59,824 nucleotides of DNA from Halorubrum sp. SD626R (GTDB lineage: Archaea; Halobacteriota; Halobacteria; Halobacteriales; Haloferacaceae), in contig NZ_CVRT01000068.1 of NCBI RefSeq assembly GCF_001261915.1, forward strand, positions 1-59,824, read 5' to 3'. Each line of letters begins with the position of its first letter. Positions within the stretch are counted from its first letter, which is position 1. Of this stretch, positions 52,504-59,824 are shown in pieces. The translations under genes and the position numbers were made by a program. The notes beneath the pieces were generated by a model that did no database searches, was not told the origin of the DNA, and saw nothing but the letters and a program-made list of their open reading frames with translations.

Positions 52504-53088
52504 TTACTCGTCGTCGATCAGGCCGCCGAACACCGAGGTCGCGGTGTCGGGGACGTCGAAGTCGTGGTAGTGCTCGCCCTTCTCCTTCGAGAGGACGTTG
52601 AGGGCCGCGGCGGCGCCGTCGCCGGCCGAGATGACCGCCTGCCACTCCTCGGCGCGGACCATCGCGCCCGTCGCGTAGGCGCCGTCGACGCTGGTCTCCA
52701 TCGAGACGCCGACGTCGACGAGGTCGCCGTCGAACTCGCAGCCGAGCGACTCGGCGAGGTCGCGGCTCGCGCCCGTCGCGAGGACGAGGTAGTCGGCCTC
52801 GTACTCGTCCTCCTCGGTCGTCACCGCGAACCCGTCGCTCGACTCGGCGACGCCGGTGACCGCCTCGCCCTGCTTCCGGTCGACGCCGAAGTCGTCGGCC
52901 TGCTGTCGGAGGGTCGCGAGGAACTCGCTGCCGCCGACCGAGCCGATCCCGGGGTAGTTGAACAGGTGCGCCTTGTGCATCCAGGTCTTGTCGGTGTCGA
53001 ACAGGACCGCGTCGAGCCCGTTCTTGCCGGCGAACAGTCCCGCGCTGAGTCCGGCCGGTCCGCCGCCGACGATAGCTACGTCTGCCAT
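52504..53088 (-). CDS. Mini thioredoxin-reductase-like FAD protein (NADPH domain missing)
   Basis: The 194-residue protein has the FAD-binding opening DVAIVGGGPAGLSAGLFAGKNGL and the family's YLVLATGASRDLAESLG, and jumps directly to the C-terminal FAD segment VDVGVSMETSVDGAYATGAMV followed by ISAGDGAAAALNVLSKEKG. In full thioredoxin reductases about 120 residues with the NADPH fold and the CxxC lie between these blocks. No CxxC is present, so it cannot act as a normal TrxR. Role unknown; an electron donor or regulatory flavoprotein is inference. Confidence 0.8.
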   Translation of the reverse strand: MADVAIVGGGPAGLSAGLFAGKNGLDAVLFDTDKTWMHKAHLFNYPGIGSVGGSEFLATLRQQADDFGVDRKQGEAVTGVAESSDGFAVTTEEDEYEADYLVLATGASRDLAESLGCEFDGDLVDVGVSMETSVDGAYATGAMVRAEEWQAVISAGDGAAAALNVLSKEKGEHYHDFDVPDTATSVFGGLIDDE

Positions 53089-53202
53089 GGTCGCCGTTCC
53101 GGCCGCGACCTGATAAGCGTTGGCGGAAGCGGCGACCGAGGTGCGGTAGCTCTCGTTCGCCGCGATCGACGCGACGGGAGTCGCCGTCGAGTTCGCCGAC
53201 CG

Positions 53203-54114
53203 CTACGAGGAGAAGTCTGACAGCGACCCGTCCGGGTCGGCGGCGTCATCGCGTTGGCCGTCCTCGTCGCCCTCGTCGGTTCGGTCGGTCTCGCCTCTCT
53301 CTTCCCCGTCCCGGTCGACGCCGTTTCCGCTCTCGTCACCGCCGATCGTCTCGGGCTCGCGCCACGGGTCGTCGGGGTCGACGGGCTCGATGGCGCGATC
53401 GAGCTCGGCGGCGGAGTAGTCGCGCTCGTCGTCGAGCAGCATCGCGAGGCGCTGCCACCGGGCGCTGTGCTCGCCCTCGCCCTCCGGGCCGACGCGGGCG
53501 CCGCGCGTCTTGAAGAAGCGCGTCCCGCGCCCCAGCTTCGACCCCTCGCCGGTGTGGCCGTCGAAGATCGCGTCGAACTCGCCGCCGGGCTCGAGCTCGC
53601 CGACGGGAAAGTCGTGGGCGGGCTCCTCGCCGCGCTCGCGGGCCTCGGCGCGGCGGTCGGCGACGGCCCGGAAGTACTCGTCGGCGTTGGGGCTCTCGCG
53701 GGTCGACCGCGCGCGAGCCGCGGCCAGCGCGGCGTGGATCGCGCAGAGGCGGCCCTTCCACTCGGCGGGCTCCCAGCGCTCGGTCGCCAGCTCCTCGTAG
53801 CGCTCGATCGTCAGGGCGACGTCGCTGCCGGCGCGGAGGTCCTCGACGACGTACAGCGTCAGGCGGTCCCAGAGGTTCCACGCGTAACCGGAGCGCGCCA
53901 GCTCCCAGGCGGCCCACGCGGCGACCTCCTCGTCGGAGCGGCGCACGGCCTTCTGGAGTAGGCTGGAGACGGCGTAGCGGCTGTACCCACCGTCGGTCTC
54001 GTTCGGCTCCTTGGGCTCGCCGAAGTCGTTCTCGCCGGTCGCCTCCGGCGTCGTGTCGGTCTCCAGACTCCCGTCCGACCCGAACGTCGCCTGTCGGTCG
54101 TCGCCGTCGGCCAT
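53203..54114 (-). CDS. Haloarchaeal acidic protein with helical core
   Basis: The 303-residue protein has a central helical domain (about 40-150): YAVSSLLQKAVRRSDEEVAAWAAWELARSGYAWNLWDRLTLYVVEDLRAGSDVALTIERYEELA. This resembles the helical C-terminal domain of RarA/MgsA-type AAA proteins, but no ATPase domain is present. A second part (about 170-235) includes LGRGTRFFKTRGARVGPEGEGEHSARWQRLAMLLDDERDYSAAELDRAIEPVDP. Both tails are highly acidic. No function assigned. Confidence 0.6.
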   Translation of the reverse strand: MADGDDRQATFGSDGSLETDTTPEATGENDFGEPKEPNETDGGYSRYAVSSLLQKAVRRSDEEVAAWAAWELARSGYAWNLWDRLTLYVVEDLRAGSDVALTIERYEELATERWEPAEWKGRLCAIHAALAAARARSTRESPNADEYFRAVADRRAEARERGEEPAHDFPVGELEPGGEFDAIFDGHTGEGSKLGRGTRFFKTRGARVGPEGEGEHSARWQRLAMLLDDERDYSAAELDRAIEPVDPDDPWREPETIGGDESGNGVDRDGEERGETDRTDEGDEDGQRDDAADPDGSLSDFSS

Positions 54115-54233
54115 ACCTCCGGTCCCGCCGCGAGCGACTTAAAAACCGCGCGCGGCGGGCGATGCCTTGGGGTCCGATCACGAGCTCGAGGCCCCCGCGG
54201 TACGGCGGATCACACCTGTGTTGAAAGGGAACT

Positions 54234-54239
54234 CTTAAG
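54234..54239 (+). promoter_or_regulatory. Probable TATA box of tRNA-Tyr
   Basis: ACTCTTAAGTC lies about 30 nt upstream of the tRNA 5' end. Confidence 0.5.
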
Positions 54240-54266
54240 TCGAATCCGGCGGCTAGCATACGGTAA

Positions 54267-54340
54267 CCGCCCTTAGCTCAGCCTGGTAGAGCAGTCGACT
54301 GTAGATCGACTTGTCCCCCGTTCAATTCGGGGAGGGCGGA
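54267..54340 (+). tRNA. tRNA-Tyr (anticodon GTA)
   Basis: A complete cloverleaf: acceptor CCGCCCT/AGGGCGG, D stem GCTC/GAGC, anticodon stem GTCGA/TCGAC around loop CTGTAGA with GTA at 34-36, and T stem CCCCG/CGGGG with loop TTCAATT. The 3' 21 nt plus two trailing bases are repeated 152 bp downstream. Confidence 0.96.
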
Positions 54341-54342
54341 CT
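54320..54342 (+). repeat. Direct repeat, copy 1 (3' end of tRNA-Tyr, probable att site)
   Basis: The 23-nt sequence beginning GTTCAATTCGGGG covers the T loop and acceptor 3' strand of tRNA-Tyr plus CT. An exact copy lies at 54472-54494. Duplicated tRNA 3' ends are the usual footprint of tyrosine-recombinase integration in archaea. Confidence 0.75.
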
Positions 54343-54471
54343 GAACCTCAGCACCCGTGAGCGACAGCGAACGGTTGCTATCAGTGAGGGACAACTGACC
54401 CGGATTGAGCAGACGAGTCACAGCCCGGAACGGCGAGCGAAGCGAGCCGCAGGCCCGGACTGTCTCGACGA

Positions 54472-54494
54472 GTTCAATTCGGGGAGGGCGGACT
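54472..54494 (+). repeat. Direct repeat, copy 2 (partial tRNA-Tyr, probable att scar)
   Basis: This exact copy of 54320-54342 lacks the rest of the tRNA. The bases between (54343-54471) and after (54495-54641) contain no supported gene; they include a GTTCTCG/CGAGAAC inverted repeat near 54540-54570 but nothing else I can identify. No integrase gene is visible within the window. Confidence 0.75.
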
Positions 54495-54641
54495 TTCTTT
54501 CCGGTCGAATCACAGTCGACCGTCGATCGTTCTGTCCCGTGTTCTCGTGAGCGGCGCAAGCGAGAACTCTGAAGGTGCGCGCAGCGAGCCGCGTGCTGAT
54601 ACGGAACACGTAATTCGCCCGGCAAATCGCCGTGCCGGGGG

Positions 54642-55766
54642 CTAAATCGCCGCCAGTGCCAGCTGAACGGCCTTCGGGAGGACGATACTGATCAGGAGCT
54701 GCGACCAGATGCTGAACGTCGCCGGGTACTCGCGCGTGGCGCTCACCGTCTCGATCCGTTGCTGTAACTTCTCGACGGAGTCCCGTTTCTCGTCGTCGAC
54801 GTCGTAGCGTTTGATGTCCCACGGGTTGTCGACGGTCTCCCGGAACAGCTGATCGAGGCGGTGCAGCTCGCGGCGCTTCTCTTCGCGCATGAACTGGTGC
54901 AGGACGAACACGGCGAACGCCACCGTGGCGACGGTCCCGAGCCAGATCACGGTGAACACGACGCTTGTCGTCGCCGTCGGGCCCCAGCTCGCCGCCGAAA
55001 CGACCGGTCCGTAGACGACGAGTGCGAACGCGATCAGCCCGGCGACCATGTAGTAGTACGCGTGTTTGACGAGTTCGCCGATCGGGCGGAGCCCCCCGAG
55101 GCCCTCCGGATCGAGGAAATCCACTCCGATGTCCGACTTGTATAACCGCCACGGGGCGACGATCTCGATACCGATGTACACGGCGACGAACTGAACCGCG
55201 AGCACGGACCAGAGCGGGTTCAGTATCCCCCACCCGACGACCATGGTCAGCCCGCCGTCTCGGTAGATGGCCCCGAAGCCGCCGAGCGCCCAGACGCGCG
55301 CCGCGATCTGGAGCAGCGCCGCGGCGAAGAGGACCCACGGTAACCAACTCGGGACGACGTTGAGCAGCGGCTCGGGGTCCTCGGCTCGCTCTTCGAGGTT
55401 CATCTCTTGGGCGACTCTGTGATAGCGCCGCCGGAGGGCGCGGGCACCGAACACCCCGCCGACGATAGCGAGCGGCTGGAGGACGAACAGCGGGTTCTGG
55501 ACGTAGACGACGGGATCGCCCGCGAGGTAGGCGTAGGCGTTGATCGTCGGAACGATACTGCCGACCAGGATAACGGCGAACAGGTAGGAAGGCGGAATGT
55601 CGCCCGGGAGACGCCGTGAGAGCCGGCCGAACCCGACGTGGCGGGCCAGTCGATCGAGCCAGAGGTCTCGGTCGAACGGCTCGATGAGTGACTGGTCGGA
55701 CGTGATTCCGGAGTCCGCGACATCGAACACGCCGCTGTGGGGCGACGCACCGGATCGCTCACCCAT
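54642..55766 (-). CDS. Multi-pass membrane protein of unknown family
   Basis: The 374-residue protein has about seven membrane spans (for example YLFAVILVGSIVPTINAYAYL, FVLQPLAIVGGVFGARAL, WVLFAAALLQIAARVWAL, VLAVQFVAVYIGIEIVAPW, YYYMVAGLIAFALVVYG and TVIWLGTVATVAFAVFVL). A cytoplasmic helical stretch of about 60 residues (REEKRRELHRLDQLFRETVDNPWDIKRYDVDDEKRDSVEKLQQRI) precedes a final hydrophobic segment. No known family. ATG at 55766 is chosen over an in-frame initiator at 55907; TTATTTA upstream may be the promoter. It is the first gene past the att-like repeats and might belong to an acquired segment. Confidence 0.72.
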   Translation of the reverse strand: MGERSGASPHSGVFDVADSGITSDQSLIEPFDRDLWLDRLARHVGFGRLSRRLPGDIPPSYLFAVILVGSIVPTINAYAYLAGDPVVYVQNPLFVLQPLAIVGGVFGARALRRRYHRVAQEMNLEERAEDPEPLLNVVPSWLPWVLFAAALLQIAARVWALGGFGAIYRDGGLTMVVGWGILNPLWSVLAVQFVAVYIGIEIVAPWRLYKSDIGVDFLDPEGLGGLRPIGELVKHAYYYMVAGLIAFALVVYGPVVSAASWGPTATTSVVFTVIWLGTVATVAFAVFVLHQFMREEKRRELHRLDQLFRETVDNPWDIKRYDVDDEKRDSVEKLQQRIETVSATREYPATFSIWSQLLISIVLPKAVQLALAAI

Positions 55767-55932
55767 ACCCCGGGGGTGGTCGAGAGGCCTGAAAATAGTG
55801 CGGTAAATAATCGACTCGTCCACCGAGTGAATAGAATCGCCGTTCGCGCTCGTTCCCGTGAGCGACGCGAACGGGGACTCGGGAATCGCGCGCGGCGGGG
55901 CACGCACGCCCTCGCTCGCACCGAATCACAGC

Positions 55933-55940
55933 CTATTTGA
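55933..55940 (+). promoter_or_regulatory. TATA box that decides the SnoaL start
   Basis: CTATTTGA is centred 27 nt upstream of the ATG at 55963 but only 9 nt before the in-frame ATG at 55945, so 55963 is the likely leaderless start. Confidence 0.55.
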
Positions 55941-55962
55941 TACGATGTACCGAACGGGGCCC

Positions 55963-56319
55963 ATGGGGAACGCGGATCCGGCCACCGTTCGGTCGTACTA
56001 CGAGTCCATCGACGCGGAGGCGTACGAGTCCGTGTTCGCGATCTTCGACGACGACGTCGTCTACGAGCGTCCCGGTCAGGGCGACATCGAGGGGAAAGAC
56101 GCGCTGCGGGAGTTCTACCTCGACGGTCGGCCGCTCACCGAGGGCTTGCACGAGGTCCACTCGATGACCGCCGAGGGCGACACCGTCGCGGTCAGGGGAA
56201 CGTTCAGCGGCCTCCAAGACGGCGACCGAGTCGGCTTCGGCTTCGCCGACTTCTTCGTGTTCACCGACGCCGGCACCGTCGGCCGCCGGTACACCTACAC
56301 CGACCGCGACGAGGTGTGA
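55963..56319 (+). CDS. SnoaL-like (NTF2-fold) protein
   Basis: The 118-residue protein is a nuclear-transport-factor-2 fold of the SnoaL type: VRSYYESIDAEAYESVFAIFDDDVVYERPGQGDIEGKDALREFYLDGRPL followed by HEVHSMTAEGDTVAVRGTFSG and FGFADFFVFTDAGTVGRRYTYTD. Such small cone-shaped domains act as isomerases, cyclases or ligand-binding partners. An earlier in-frame ATG at 55945 is unlikely given the TATA position. Confidence 0.85.
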   Translation: MGNADPATVRSYYESIDAEAYESVFAIFDDDVVYERPGQGDIEGKDALREFYLDGRPLTEGLHEVHSMTAEGDTVAVRGTFSGLQDGDRVGFGFADFFVFTDAGTVGRRYTYTDRDEV

Positions 56320-56377
56320 CGGCGGGCGTTCGAGACGGCCCGTCGCCGTCGCCGCCCGGTCCGGGGCGGTCCGCGAC

Positions 56378-56426
56378 GGTCGCGGACGCTCCGGTCTACG
56401 GCGGTCGCAGACGCTCCGGTCTGCAG
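56378..56426. repeat. Imperfect tandem duplication of about 25 nt
   Basis: GGTCGCGGACGCTCCGGTCT at 56378 is followed by GGTCGCAGACGCTCCGGTCT at 56403, a 25-nt period with one or two changes. It lies in the intergenic stretch between the SnoaL and Usp genes, which holds no gene. Confidence 0.7.
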
Positions 56427-56470
56427 TCCCGCGGACTCGACTCTCGGTCCGGTCGCTCGCACCGACAGCG

Positions 56471-56478
56471 TATTTATG
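56471..56478 (+). promoter_or_regulatory. TATA box of the UspA gene at 56501
   Basis: CGTATTTATGCC is centred 27 nt upstream of the ATG at 56501. Confidence 0.6.
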
Positions 56479-56500
56479 CCTCCCGCGTAACCGTTCCGAC

Positions 56501-56974
56501 ATGACTCTCGTCGTGGTCCCGGTCCGGTTCCCGCCGTCCTCCCACTCCGAGGCGACGCTCCGGGAGGCCGTCCGCGTCGCGGAGGAGCGCGGCGCCGACC
56601 TCACGATCCTCCACGTGGACCTCTATCAGAACTCCGGCGGCGTCTCCCGAAGCGACCTCAAGCGCGCCGTCGAGAAGCGGATCGGTCGGCTGGACCGCGC
56701 CCGCTACGTCGTTCGGCGGGGGTTCCTCGTCGAGGAGACCATCCTCGAAGAGATCGTCGCAGAGAAGGCCGACGTCGTCGTCATCGGCTCGAAGCAGGCG
56801 GGCCGCTGGCGCCGGATGGTTCAGAAGCTCCTCTCCGACCCCGACATCGACGCGTTCCTCCGCAGCGAGCTCGACTGCACCGTGATCACGGTCGAGGCCG
56901 ACGGCGAGACGACGACCAACGGGACCGGCGACGGCGAGGCCGACGCCCCGCTGCCGGACGACGGCGACGACTGA
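56501..56974 (+). CDS. Universal stress protein, UspA family (diverged)
   Basis: The 157-residue protein starts MTLVVVPVRFPPSSHSEATLREAVRVAEERGADLTILHVDLYQNSGG and has the Usp strand VVIGSKQAGRWRRMVQKLLSDPDIDAFLRSELDCTVITV. The usual second glycine loop is changed (GSKQAGRWRRMVQK...), so ATP binding is uncertain. An acidic tail of about 30 residues follows. The ATG has a TATA box 27 nt upstream. Confidence 0.82.
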   Translation: MTLVVVPVRFPPSSHSEATLREAVRVAEERGADLTILHVDLYQNSGGVSRSDLKRAVEKRIGRLDRARYVVRRGFLVEETILEEIVAEKADVVVIGSKQAGRWRRMVQKLLSDPDIDAFLRSELDCTVITVEADGETTTNGTGDGEADAPLPDDGDD

Positions 56975-56980
56975 CCGCGG

Positions 56981-57634
56981 TCAGGCGCTCCCGCTCCCGC
57001 GCCAGCCCTCGCCCGCGACCGCGGCGCGTCGCTCGTACTCGATGACGGTCGCGACGCGGTCGGCCACGGCCGTCCCGAACTCCCGCTCGACGAGGTACAG
57101 CGCCAGGTCGAGCCCGGAGGTCACGCCGCCCGCGGAGAGCAGGTCGCCGTCGTCGACGACGCGCGCGTCCACGACCTCGGCGCCCGACTCGCGAAGCTCG
57201 TCGATCGCGTCCGCGTGGGTGACGGCGCGTCGACCGTCGGTGACGCCGGCCTCGGCGAGCAGCATCGACCCGGTACACACCGAGGCGATCCGCGTGCCCG
57301 CCTCGTGGTGGGCCGCGAGCGCGCGGGGCACGTCCCCCTTCTTCGCCTCCGCCCACGCGCTCGCCGTCTCGTCGCGGGCGTTCCAGCCGCCGCCCGGGAC
57401 GACGAGCAGGTCGGGGACGTCGGCGGCGTCCGGCTCCGGCAGAGTCCCGTCGACGCCGACGCGCGTCCCGTGGCTCGCGGTCACCGAGTCGCGCTCGTCC
57501 AGGGTCACGTACCGGACGCGGTCGGCGGAGCCGCCGCTCTCGTTCGCGTACTCCATCGCGTAGTCGAACACCTCGTAGGGGCCGATCCCGTCCAGCTCGT
57601 CGAAACCGTCGTACAGCAGGATGTCGACGTTCAC
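56981..57634 (-). CDS. DJ-1/PfpI-family protein
   Basis: The 217-residue protein has the class I glutamine-amidotransferase-like fold of the DJ-1/PfpI group: DILLYDGFDELDGIGPYEVF with the conserved acid, DLLVVPGGGWNARDE, and the nucleophile elbow SVCTGSMLLAEAG with the reactive cysteine. A histidine is seen in AVTHADAIDEL. The GPYEV/FD start matches isonitrile-hydratase-like members. Function could be a glyoxalase/deglycase or hydratase; sequence alone does not decide. Confidence 0.85.
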   Translation of the reverse strand: MNVDILLYDGFDELDGIGPYEVFDYAMEYANESGGSADRVRYVTLDERDSVTASHGTRVGVDGTLPEPDAADVPDLLVVPGGGWNARDETASAWAEAKKGDVPRALAAHHEAGTRIASVCTGSMLLAEAGVTDGRRAVTHADAIDELRESGAEVVDARVVDDGDLLSAGGVTSGLDLALYLVEREFGTAVADRVATVIEYERRAAVAGEGWRGSGSA

Positions 57635-57701
57635 ACCCGCTCCGACGGGAGCGGGCGGCTTGTGCGTTGCCCTCCGGGGGGACGGGTAGTCGCGCTCGGG
57701 C

Positions 57702-59824
57702 TCAGGGCTCGCTCGCGCCCCACTCCTCGACGCGCTTCGGCCGGTCGGAGACGGCCATCACGTCGAGGTCGTCGTTCGCGTGGTCGAGGGCTTCCAGCGC
57801 CGCCGTCGCGGAGGCGTACGTCGAGAAGTAGGTGATCTCCTCCTCGACGGCGACCTCCAGCAGGTCGCGCTGCCGGGAGACGATGAGGTCGAGCTCGCCG
57901 CGCTTCGCGGCCTCGATCAGGTCCGTCGCCTCGCTCAGATCGAAGTGCTCGGCGTACCCCTCGACCAGCGCCTCGCCCTCTTCGGTGTCGGGGTCCGGGA
58001 ACTCCTCGGCCGAGAGGTCGACGACGGCGGTGCCGGACTCCGGGATCGGCTTGCCGGTGGCGTCCTGCGCCTTGTCGTACGCCTTGCCGAACGACCGGGC
58101 GGTGCCCATCACCTCGCCGGTCGACTTCATCTCCGGACCGAGCCGCGGGTCCGAGCCCGGCAGGCGGTCGAACGGGAGGACGACCTCCTTCACGCTGCGG
58201 TGCTCCGGGATCTGCTCGTCGGCGTCGAGGTCGGCGAGCGACAGGTCGTTCGTCATCACCTTCGCCGCGAGCTTGGCGATGGGGACGCCCGTCGCCTTCG
58301 AGACGAACGGGACCGTCCGCGAGGAGCGCGGGTTCGCCTCCAACACGTACACCTCGCTATCGACGTCGTCGCCGACGCCGGTCACCGCGAGCTGGACGTT
58401 GAGCAGGCCGACCGTGTCGAGCGCGCGGGCGATGTCCTCGGTGACCTCGCGCACCCGCGCCATCGTCTCGTCGTCGAGCGAGCGCGGCGGGATCATACAC
58501 GCGGAGTCGCCCGAGTGGACGCCCGCGCTCTCGACGTGCTCCATCACGCCGCCGAGCAGCACGTCCTCGCCGTCGGCGACGGCGTCCACGTCCAGTTCGA
58601 CAGCGTCGTCGAGGAACTGGTCGATCAGGATCGGCTTGTCGGGCGAGACCCGGACCGCCTCCTCGATGTACTCCTCCAGCTCCGCGTCGCTCTCGACGAC
58701 CCGCATCGCGCGGCCGCCGAGGACGTAGGACGGGCGTACGAGGACGGGATAACCGATGTCGTGGGCGAGCGCCAGCGACTCCTCCTCGCTCGTCGCGGTG
58801 CCGCCCTCGGGCTGGGCGATCCCCATCTCGTCCATCAGGACGTTGAACCGGTCCCGATCCTCGGCGAGGTCCATCGCCTCGACGCTCGTCCCCAGGATCG
58901 AGCAGTCGAGCCCGCGGCGTTCGAGCTCCGCTTCGAGCGGTTCGCCGATGTTCACCGACGTCTGCCCGCCGAACTGGACCATCACGCCGTCGGCGCCGGT
59001 CGCCTCGGCCACGTCGGCGACCTCCTCGGCGGTGATCGGGTCGAAGAACAGCCCGTCGGACGTGTCGTAGTCGGTCGAGACGGTCTCCGGGTTGTTGTTG
59101 ACGACGTGCGCCTCGATGCCGAGCTCCCGGAGCGCCTGGATCGCGTGCACCGAGCAGTAGTCGAACTCGACGCCCTGGCCGATCCGGATCGGCCCGCCGC
59201 CGACGACGACCACGCTGTCGACGCCCTTGTCGACGACGAGCTCGCCCGCCGCGGCGTCGCCCTTCAGCGGCCCCCGCTCGAACTCCGACTGACGGGCGGA
59301 GTAGTAGTAGGGCGTCTCGGCGGCGAACTCGCCGGCGCAGGTGTCGACCTGCTTGTACGAGCGACCGGGGACGTCCTCCTCGACCGTCCCCACGTCGACC
59401 TCGCCGCCGGCGAGGGCGGCGATCTCCGCGTTCGTGTGGCCCGCGGTGGCCGCCTGCGTGAACTCGCCGTTCTGCGCGGCCTGCGCCGAGTCGCTGACGC
59501 GCTTGAACCGTTCGAGGTACCACGGCTTGATCCCGGTCAGCTCCTCGATGTCCGCGACCGTGTAGCCGCGGTCGAACGCCTCGAAGATCGCGTACGGGCG
59601 GTCGGGGGTCGGGCGTTCGAGGTAGTCGATTTCGAGGGTCTCGTCGTCGACCGCGGCCCAGTCGACGGCCGGGTCGTACTCGGACGACCGGAGCGACTTC
59701 AGGAGGCTCTCCTCGAAGTTCCGGCCGATCGACATCGCCTCGCCGGTGGACTTCATCGCCGTGCCGAGCTCGAAGTCCACGTCGTCGAACTTGTCGATCG
59801 GCCAGCGCGGCACCTTCGTCACCA
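57702..59824 (-). CDS. carB: Carbamoyl-phosphate synthase large subunit, C-terminal two thirds (5' end outside window)
   Basis: CarB makes carbamoyl phosphate for arginine and pyrimidine synthesis. The visible 706 or more residues begin near the end of the first ATP-grasp half (FELGTAMKSTGEAMSIGRNFEESLLKSLRSSEYDP) and go through the oligomerisation domain to the second ATP-grasp half: VVVVGGGPIRIGQGVEFDYCSVHA, IGYPVLVRPSYVLGGRAMRVV and VYVLEANPRSSRTVPFVSKATG. They end with an MGS-like regulatory domain (GTAVVDLSAEEF...STYASATAALEALDHAN). The gene runs off the window at 59824. The MGS domain seems diverged and its effector contacts cannot be judged. Confidence 0.95.
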   Translation of the reverse strand, partial: VTKVPRWPIDKFDDVDFELGTAMKSTGEAMSIGRNFEESLLKSLRSSEYDPAVDWAAVDDETLEIDYLERPTPDRPYAIFEAFDRGYTVADIEELTGIKPWYLERFKRVSDSAQAAQNGEFTQAATAGHTNAEIAALAGGEVDVGTVEEDVPGRSYKQVDTCAGEFAAETPYYYSARQSEFERGPLKGDAAAGELVVDKGVDSVVVVGGGPIRIGQGVEFDYCSVHAIQALRELGIEAHVVNNNPETVSTDYDTSDGLFFDPITAEEVADVAEATGADGVMVQFGGQTSVNIGEPLEAELERRGLDCSILGTSVEAMDLAEDRDRFNVLMDEMGIAQPEGGTATSEEESLALAHDIGYPVLVRPSYVLGGRAMRVVESDAELEEYIEEAVRVSPDKPILIDQFLDDAVELDVDAVADGEDVLLGGVMEHVESAGVHSGDSACMIPPRSLDDETMARVREVTEDIARALDTVGLLNVQLAVTGVGDDVDSEVYVLEANPRSSRTVPFVSKATGVPIAKLAAKVMTNDLSLADLDADEQIPEHRSVKEVVLPFDRLPGSDPRLGPEMKSTGEVMGTARSFGKAYDKAQDATGKPIPESGTAVVDLSAEEFPDPDTEEGEALVEGYAEHFDLSEATDLIEAAKRGELDLIVSRQRDLLEVAVEEEITYFSTYASATAALEALDHANDDLDVMAVSDRPKRVEEWGASEP

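Noticed and set aside
53089..53202. A possible small gene between the mini-TrxR and the acidic protein
   Set aside because: No start codon with a reasonable frame; translation of the region gives only serine- and proline-rich shadow sequence.
54311..54550. A 79-codon frame starting inside tRNA-Tyr
   Set aside because: It overlaps the tRNA and the duplicated tRNA end and has no protein-like pattern.

Overview
The window comes from a haloarchaeon, most likely of the Halorubrum/Haloferacales type. That placement is inferred from very high GC with strong G/C at third codon positions, acidic proteins, archaeal tRNAs, and archaeal genes: eIF5A, TrmY, Tsr3, an XPB-type helicase, type II GAPDH and F420 enzymes. 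Many start codons sit about 26-27 nt downstream of a TATA box, as expected for leaderless haloarchaeal mRNAs. I see no CRISPR array, rRNA gene, intact insertion sequence or origin. It reads as core chromosome.

Layout. 1-8 kb: end of a sulfatase plus GtrA protein, a TVP38-type membrane protein, tRNA-Pro(CGG), trmY with an overlapping CHY zinc-finger gene, pyrF, a methyltransferase pair and an aldehyde dehydrogenase. 8-16.9 kb: aminotransferase, eIF5A with agmatinase (hypusination pathway), a YtcJ-like amidohydrolase, a UspA protein, membrane proteins, an esterase and the XPB helicase. 17-24.8 kb: uridine kinase, CBS protein, tRNA-Thr(TGT), UspA, CinA-type amidase, thymidine kinase and an amidohydrolase deaminase. 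24.8-31 kb: two paralogous HD phosphohydrolases around a UspA gene, an MBF1-like regulator, a PurD-like ATP-grasp protein, a solo GluTR-tail domain, a DUF2249 protein and a cupin. 31-44.4 kb: katG, a nucleoside-recognition membrane protein, a beta-propeller protein, M29 peptidase, type II GAPDH, peroxiredoxin, tsr3 and a cofE-mer pair. 44.4-59.8 kb: site-2 protease, acetyltransferase, UspA, rhodanese, photolyase, a GlpA-like oxidoreductase, a mini thioredoxin-reductase, tRNA-Tyr(GTA) with a duplicated 3' end, a multi-pass membrane protein, SnoaL, UspA, a DJ-1/PfpI protein and the 3' two thirds of carB.

The most unusual feature is a dispersed family of non-coding elements of about 145-350 nt (2184-2453, 33443-33789, 35914-36056, 40608-40886 on the minus strand, 42203-42506), all intergenic. 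They share conserved linker motifs around three stem-loops. Between copies the stem sequences change in both arms at once and stay complementary. This pattern of covariation points to a conserved folded RNA or single-stranded DNA. One copy has cleanly lost the long first hairpin and two carry extra copies of the 5' module. A second point of interest is the duplicated 3' end of tRNA-Tyr 152 bp downstream, which looks like the att scar of a lost or eroded integrated element.

Functionally the window mixes nucleotide metabolism (pyrF, udk, tdk, carB, HD hydrolases), translation and tRNA/rRNA modification (eIF5A, speB, trmY, tsr3), F420 and redox metabolism (cofE, mer, katG, peroxiredoxin, photolyase, rhodanese) and a dense set of stress proteins (five UspA genes).
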